Positions 17,509 through 20,818 of a stretch of 20,818 nucleotides of DNA are shown in pieces (the stretch's first letter is position 1; each line of letters opens with the position of its first letter). The translations under genes and the position numbers were made by a program. Source of the DNA: Silene noctiflora (taxonomy: Eukaryota > Streptophyta > Magnoliopsida > Caryophyllales > Caryophyllaceae); NCBI GenBank assembly GCA_009801015.1, contig VHZZ01014742.1, forward strand, positions 5,870-26,687, written 5' to 3'. The notes beneath the pieces are model-generated. The model saw only the letters and a list, made by a program, of their open reading frames with translations. It ran no database searches and was not told where the DNA came from.

Positions 17509-17820
17509 GTTTGGAGCTGGGTTTAGGAGAGGACTTGGGTGGGTTAAGTGAAGTTTGAAGAGTGGGCTATGAAGGGAAAGTTGGTCAAAATTCATCAAGA
17601 ACCCTGCTCTAATCGCTTCACAGATCGAGCTCAAAAGCCATGCAACAATGAGCTCACAAATTGTCTCAAAAGTCGGGTTAAAAACCGCTTTAAAAACTCA
17701 AACTTTTGAATTAAAATAAAGCGATAAATAAAACCATCACATAAAACACATTTTCGATTTTTCAAATCAAAACAAACAAACTTCGAATTAAAACTTTCAA
17801 ATAATTTATTACAATAAATT
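17509..17820. other. Right flank of the copia insertion; no gene seen
   Basis: GTTTG (17509-17513) is the right target duplication. G-rich flank continues to about 17575, then AT-rich sequence. The minus-strand frame 17631-17843 has no recognisable domain. Confidence 0.55.
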
Positions 17821-17940
17821 ATAAAATAAAAGCTTAGATTCAAACAATATTCGAAAACACTAAACCGGTAAAGTAAATTTTATTTATTTCAAATTATAAA
17901 AGCTTTGAAATTCAAACTATATTCGAAAACACAAAACCAT
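17821..17940 (+). repeat. Diverged direct duplication, offset about 73 bp
   Basis: AAATTATAAAA...AAGCTT followed by ATTCAAACAATATTCGAAAA and CACTAAACC recurs as AAATTATAAAAGCTTTGAAA followed by TTCAAACTATATTCGAAAA and CACAAAACC. The repeat is local and has no coding content. Confidence 0.65.
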
Positions 17941-18525
17941 CTACTAGTCCCGCTTCGCATCACAAAACGAGTTATATTAAACGAGCACTGTCGACGAAAA
18001 TACAAGTGGATTCAAACCCAGAAGAGGAGTTTGGTATGCAAGTGTCGCACAACCCCTACAAGATACGTCAAGTGTAGTTTAAAGGGAAGTTATCAAGACT
18101 TGTTGATGCGGGTGTCTAGAAGTTGGGGTTGCAACGCGTGTGGAGTTTTTCCTTAAAAAGTGAAGGTCAAAGTCAAGATGATGGTTCAAGTCAAGGACTA
18201 TTAGCGTGCAAACTAATGCCCTACATCGGTAGTGTAGAGATGAAAGTTCAATCTTTATAAGTGCCACAAAATAAAAAGGTAAACCAGTACGAGGGTTGAC
18301 CCAAGACGGATAATATCATACTATAATGTTAACATTAGATAATAGTTGAGACTCAACATAAGGTTTCAAGACTTCACCACAATGGGTAGTTTTAAAATAA
18401 GACTTTGGTAAGTCTTGAGATTAGACTCACTCAAAACTAGCAATAATCTATCAAAGTCTTAAGTTGATCAAAGACTCACCTTATTGACCCCACACTCAAG
18501 GGAAATTATCCAAAGAAAAGCGCGT
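17941..18525. other. No gene seen
   Basis: The plus-strand frame 17905-18156 and the minus-strand frame 18079-18267 overlap on the same DNA and neither shows a motif. A GACGGATAATATC half-palindrome lies at 18305-18317, related to the element at 11734. Confidence 0.45.
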
Positions 18526-18760
18526 CTTGCTTCAGACGGACTGTTTCCCGACTGAAATAAGACGGACAATATGTTGTCATTTTGCAATAAAATGTTGCTA
18601 TTTTCTGATAACATGTTACCATTATTTTTCACATCATTTACAGGGTAAAAAGTGACAACTCTAGTTATAACATTTTGTCATTAAATGATTACATTTTATT
18701 AAAAAATGACAACATTTTATCCATCTTATTTCAGACAGGAAACAGCCCGTATGAAATAAG
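18526..18760. mobile_element. Fold-back MITE, about 235 bp, long imperfect terminal inverted repeats
   Basis: The left arm starts CTTGCTTCAGACGGACTGTT and the reverse complement of the right end starts CTTATTTCATACGGGCTGTT. Both then give TCC, CTGAAATAAGAYGGAYAA and ATGTTGTCATTTT, and stay alignable for about 70 bases. The short interior is AT-rich, with repeated AACATTTTRTCATT words on both strands. No target duplication was certain (flanks CGCGT and AATAT). No coding content. The superfamily is unassigned; a Stowaway/mariner-like or Mutator-like origin is possible. Confidence 0.7.
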
Positions 18761-19084
18761 AATATGCGTTCTTACAAAACTCATTAGCTTGAAGTGCTCT
18801 TCAGACAAGGGAGCATAGACCGTTGTTTTATCACTTTGTAAAACTCATTCAAATAAGAAAATGAAAACATAGAGATGACAACTTGTCAAATTATTGAAAC
18901 TGATTCTATTAAGTTATTTGTAGCAGTTCGTTTTGCTTGTAACGGTTACAAGCTTGTGACCTCTCACAACCCTTTTCCACTTGCCCCTTTGGTTCACGAA
19001 GCTTGTGACGGATTGTTTCCGTCACAAATGAGAATTTGTGTATTGGTGGAGGATAATGATTGGACACAGACCTTGTTATTTTCG
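18761..19084. other. No gene; two sharp palindromes
   Basis: CTTGTAACGGTTACAAG (18936-18952) is a perfect palindrome around a central G. TTGTGACGGA...TCCGTCACAA (19003-19027) is a 10-bp inverted repeat. CTCTCACAAC and CCACTTGCCCC between them resemble the interior of the element at 11734-11830, so this may be a diverged or broken copy of the same family. The plus-strand frame 18875-19093 crosses these palindromes and is not called. Confidence 0.45.
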
Positions 19085-19260
19085 ATAAAATGAGCTGAAT
19101 AAACTAAACTAAACTTATAAAGTTGAATCGAACTAAATGGAGTTGAACTGAATGAAGCTGGAGTAAGAGTTAATTTAAGAAAAGATGTGTTTAACGAAAC
19201 TGAATTGAAAGAAGCTGAAATTAAGCCAGAAAAAACAGATTTGAGTGGTGCATAAAGATC
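19085..19260 (+). repeat. Degenerate AACTGAA/GAAGCTGAA simple repeat
   Basis: Words such as GAGCTGAATAAACTAAACTA, GAACTAAATGGAGTTGAACT and GAATGAAGCTG recur across this stretch. A minus-strand frame of 102 codons (18994-19302) is serine-rich as a result of the repeat and is not called a gene. Confidence 0.5.
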
Positions 19261-19552
19261 CTTTGCATTTTTTTTCCTCTTCATTTCCTCTCTAAGAATC
19301 ATATACTCCGTAATAGTTTATAATCTATACATACCCATTATCTCTTTATTTCCTTGCATAAAATTAGAGCCATTAAATACAGTCTTCATACGATCCAATC
19401 CATTGTGTTTAAAGAAATGGTGTCTATTAAAAGAAATGGAGAAGATCTTCCCTCCTAACTCTTGAGTGCTATTGAGCCTTTTTTTTAAAGGTAGGTTGGT
19501 ACAAGATCTTGATATCACAGAATTTGAATTTGTTCAGAAAATAAAACGCAAT
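19261..19552. other. No gene seen
   Basis: Ordinary AT-rich sequence with no supported coding frame, inverted repeat or RNA gene. It contains a TACTCCGTA word near 19304, a common plant repeat terminus. Confidence 0.5.
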
Positions 19553-19554
19553 TA

Positions 19555-19612
19555 CTCCGTATAAAATTGTTATCTTTCATTAATAGGATCAAATTCACTG
19601 ACTCATACAGAG
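19555..19612. mobile_element. Possible miniature Stowaway-like fold-back, 58 bp
   Basis: CTCCGTAT at the left faces ATACAGAG at the right (one mismatch), and TA lies outside both ends (19553-19554 and 19613-19614). The size is very small and the repeat short, so chance or a deletion derivative are both possible. Confidence 0.3.
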
Positions 19613-19772
19613 TACTACCTAAAAGGATACTGAAACTTAATATCACAATGTCTAATCATAATCCATGATAAAATAAATATACATACACTGTAATGCCATA
19701 GAATAAGGCAAAAAAAAAGAAGATAAATCATAAATACCTCGTAAAAACTAGTGATGATTCCTAAAGATGATA

Positions 19773-19863
19773 CTCCCTCTAAACATTAATGTTCTTCCCA
19801 TTTCATTAAAATACTCCTCACATATAATAGAGAAATGAGAAGAACATTAATGTGCGGAGGGAG
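19773..19863. mobile_element. Stowaway-like MITE, 91 bp, TA target duplication
   Basis: The left end CTCCCTCTAAACATTAATGT pairs with the reverse complement of the right end, CTCCCTCCGCACATTAATGT; both continue TCTTC and CATTT, so the arms are about 33 bp with few mismatches. TA lies on each side (19771-19772 and 19864-19865). CTCCCTC ends plus TA are diagnostic of Stowaway MITEs. The RNA of either strand would fold into a near-complete hairpin. It lies about 100 bp upstream of the small ORF at 19960. Confidence 0.85.
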
Positions 19864-19931
19864 TACCATTCTTCGATGAAGCTGATGATCTTCTGAGCAT
19901 GGTAACGGTGGTTCGTATGATTTACACCGAT

Positions 19932-19939
19932 TATAAATA
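19932..19939 (+). promoter_or_regulatory. TATA-like box before the 19960 ORF
   Basis: TATAAATA lies 20 bases before the ATG at 19960. A transcript starting the usual distance downstream would have almost no leader, which weakens the case for a working promoter. Confidence 0.2.
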
Positions 19940-19959
19940 GCTTTCTCAACCATTTCCCC

Positions 19960-20175
19960 ATGGCTGCCTTCCTCATTGTTTCGCTGAGCAGTACTCTCTC
20001 CGTTCAAGCCATACAATTATTCAATAAATATGAGGCCTATTTTAATCAAACGCGTAAAAAAGCCGTAAATGAGTGGAGAAAAATCTTAAATCATCTTGCC
20101 TCTACTAATTATAAGGGCAATAACAATGATAGAGTTCTATACCACTTTTTTTTAATACCGCATCATCACCTATGA
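19960..20175 (+). CDS. Small ORF of unknown function, 71 codons, possible signal peptide
   Basis: I do not recognise this protein. It begins MAAFLIVSLSSTLSVQA, which looks like a short hydrophobic secretion signal with a plausible cleavage site after Ala17. It continues with a charged stretch (FNQTRKKAVNEWRKILNHLA) and ends in histidines. No cysteine-rich peptide pattern is visible. The ATG sits in CCCCATGGC, a fair plant start context, and TATAAATA precedes it closely. The TGA stop (20173-20175) lies inside the left target-duplication copy of the hAT MITE at 20179. The right copy reads TACGAAAC and has no TGA, and the frame would run about 12 codons beyond it. It could be a first exon, a gene fragment or chance. 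Expression evidence would decide. Confidence 0.2.
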   Translation: MAAFLIVSLSSTLSVQAIQLFNKYEAYFNQTRKKAVNEWRKILNHLASTNYKGNNNDRVLYHFFLIPHHHL

Positions 20176-20178
20176 AAC

Positions 20179-20328
20179 CAGTGGTGGAGCTGGGGAGCTA
20201 GTAGGGGCGGCCGGCCCCTAACGGTTGAGTTTTTCGAAGCTTTTAGTTAAATTTTTCGAATTTTTTCCAAGTATCCCTTATATTATTATCCATCTGACCC
20301 CTGAACTCAAATCCTGGCTCCGTCACTA
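20179..20328. mobile_element. hAT-like MITE, 150 bp, 8-bp target duplication
   Basis: The left end is CAGTGGTGGAGCTGGGG. The reverse complement of the right end is TAGTGACGGAGCCAGGATTT. The flanking 8 bases are TATGAAAC (20171-20178) and TACGAAAC (20329-20336), identical except for one position. An 8-bp duplication with CAGTGGYGGAGC ends points to a hAT-type MITE family common in plant genomes. The left arm contains GGGGCGGCCGGCCCC, a GC-rich palindrome-like core. It is related to the partial copy at bases 1-36. Confidence 0.75.
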
Positions 20329-20336
20329 TACGAAAC

Positions 20337-20550
20337 TCCGTATTCCTCCTCAATAGTACAGTTCCTTAATTGGACTATGATAAACTCAAACTCTTAGTTG
20401 CGTGCACTTCTCACAGTCCATCAACCTCCACTCTAAATCAAAAATATTTAATTATTCTTATATGAGGAGGAGGACGAGAGGACGGTGAATCTTGGACATT
20501 ATTTTTGGGAGGTACATAACATATTATGGGGTGTTAAGATTCAAACATTA
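20337..20550. other. Spacer between hAT MITE and Helitron end
   Basis: No gene, repeat or RNA structure that I can support. Confidence 0.5.
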
Positions 20551-20818
20551 CTAGTTTTAAACCCGTGCAAATTGCACGGGTATACTTTTTTAAACGTTGT
20601 TTTTATCAAAAAGTAAAAAAAAAAAATCAAAACTTTGCTGGTCATATTAAGCTATTAATTTAAATCATAAATTTATTAACTATTTAGAAATTGCACATGA
20701 TGGTCTTGATAAAAGATAATGTAATAATACGTTTTGCATTTGAATTATATCCGTGCAAAATATCATGTTAAAATAAGAAAAGTAAATAAAAAAATTGTCA
20801 CAATATACTGTACAATGC
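20551..20818 (-). mobile_element. Helitron-like 3' terminus, element continues beyond window
   Basis: On the minus strand a 9-bp hairpin, CCCGTGCAA/TTGCACGGG (20562-20580), is followed after 7 bases by CTAG (20554-20551) and then T. Plant Helitrons end in a GC-rich hairpin a few bases before CTRR and insert between A and T, which this fits. The element body would extend to the right edge of the window and beyond; no RepHel protein and no TC 5' end are visible. It is AT-rich and non-coding here. A different repeat family with the same GTGCA hairpin is possible. Confidence 0.5.

Noticed and set aside
18994..19302. 102-codon minus-strand frame
   Set aside because: Serine-rich because of an AACTGAA-type simple repeat; crosses a palindrome and has no domain.

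Overview
This window is intergenic DNA from a plant nuclear genome, most likely a eudicot. It is AT-rich, has no run of bacterial-style genes, no rRNA or tRNA gene and no CRISPR array, and is packed with plant transposon types: a Ty1/copia LTR retrotransposon, Tourist/Harbinger-like and Stowaway-like MITEs, hAT-like MITEs with 8-bp duplications, tRNA-derived SINE-like units and a Helitron-type end. Short motifs such as TACTCCGTA and GACGGATA...TATCCGTC recur. They remind me of Caryophyllales genomes (spinach, beet, Silene relatives), but that is an impression and the sequence does not prove it. I see no convincing intact host gene.

Layout from left to right. Bases 1-36 are the end of a hAT-like element lying mostly outside the window. 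Bases 37-2026 are AT-rich spacer interrupted by a GC-rich patch (about 1100-1385). At 2030-2889 is an 860-bp Harbinger-like fold-back element flanked by TAA. At 2965-3953 is a candidate terminal-inverted-repeat element carrying a minisatellite of AGCTCGTATTCTT-like units. At 5120-5806 is a second Harbinger-like element, flanked by TTA, with another MITE apparently nested in it. The stretch 5880-7620 holds local duplications and MITE remnants. At 7788-8416 is an AT-rich block between 11-bp direct repeats. The stretch 9420-10455 has two SINE-like units, a perfect 36-bp duplication and a Stowaway MITE. At 11497-11686 is a hAT MITE, followed by a GACGGATA inverted-repeat element (11734-11830).

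The dominant feature is a Ty1/copia retrotransposon on the minus strand, 12867-17508 (4,642 bp). It has both LTRs (231 bp at 17278-17508 and 200 bp at 12867-13066), a perfect 5-bp target duplication (gtttg), an initiator-Met-tRNA primer-binding site, and remains of gag, CCHC knuckle, protease, integrase, reverse transcriptase and RNase H in copia order. It is dead: the coding region passes through all three minus frames, with at least eight in-frame stops and many frameshifts. The LTRs differ at about 13 aligned positions plus indels, so the insertion is old. One LTR has lost the segment holding the likely TATA box.

To the right (17509-20818) lie a G-rich flank, local repeats, a 235-bp fold-back MITE (18526-18760), a 91-bp Stowaway MITE (19773-19863), a small ORF of unknown meaning (19960-20175) whose stop lies in the target duplication of a 150-bp hAT MITE (20179-20328), and a Helitron-like 3' terminus entering from the right edge (from 20551). 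The parts do not form a pathway; this is a graveyard of successive insertions. I found no clearly new biological system. The best candidates for undescribed items are the element at 2965-3953, the GACGGA-palindrome family and the AT-rich block at 7788-8416.
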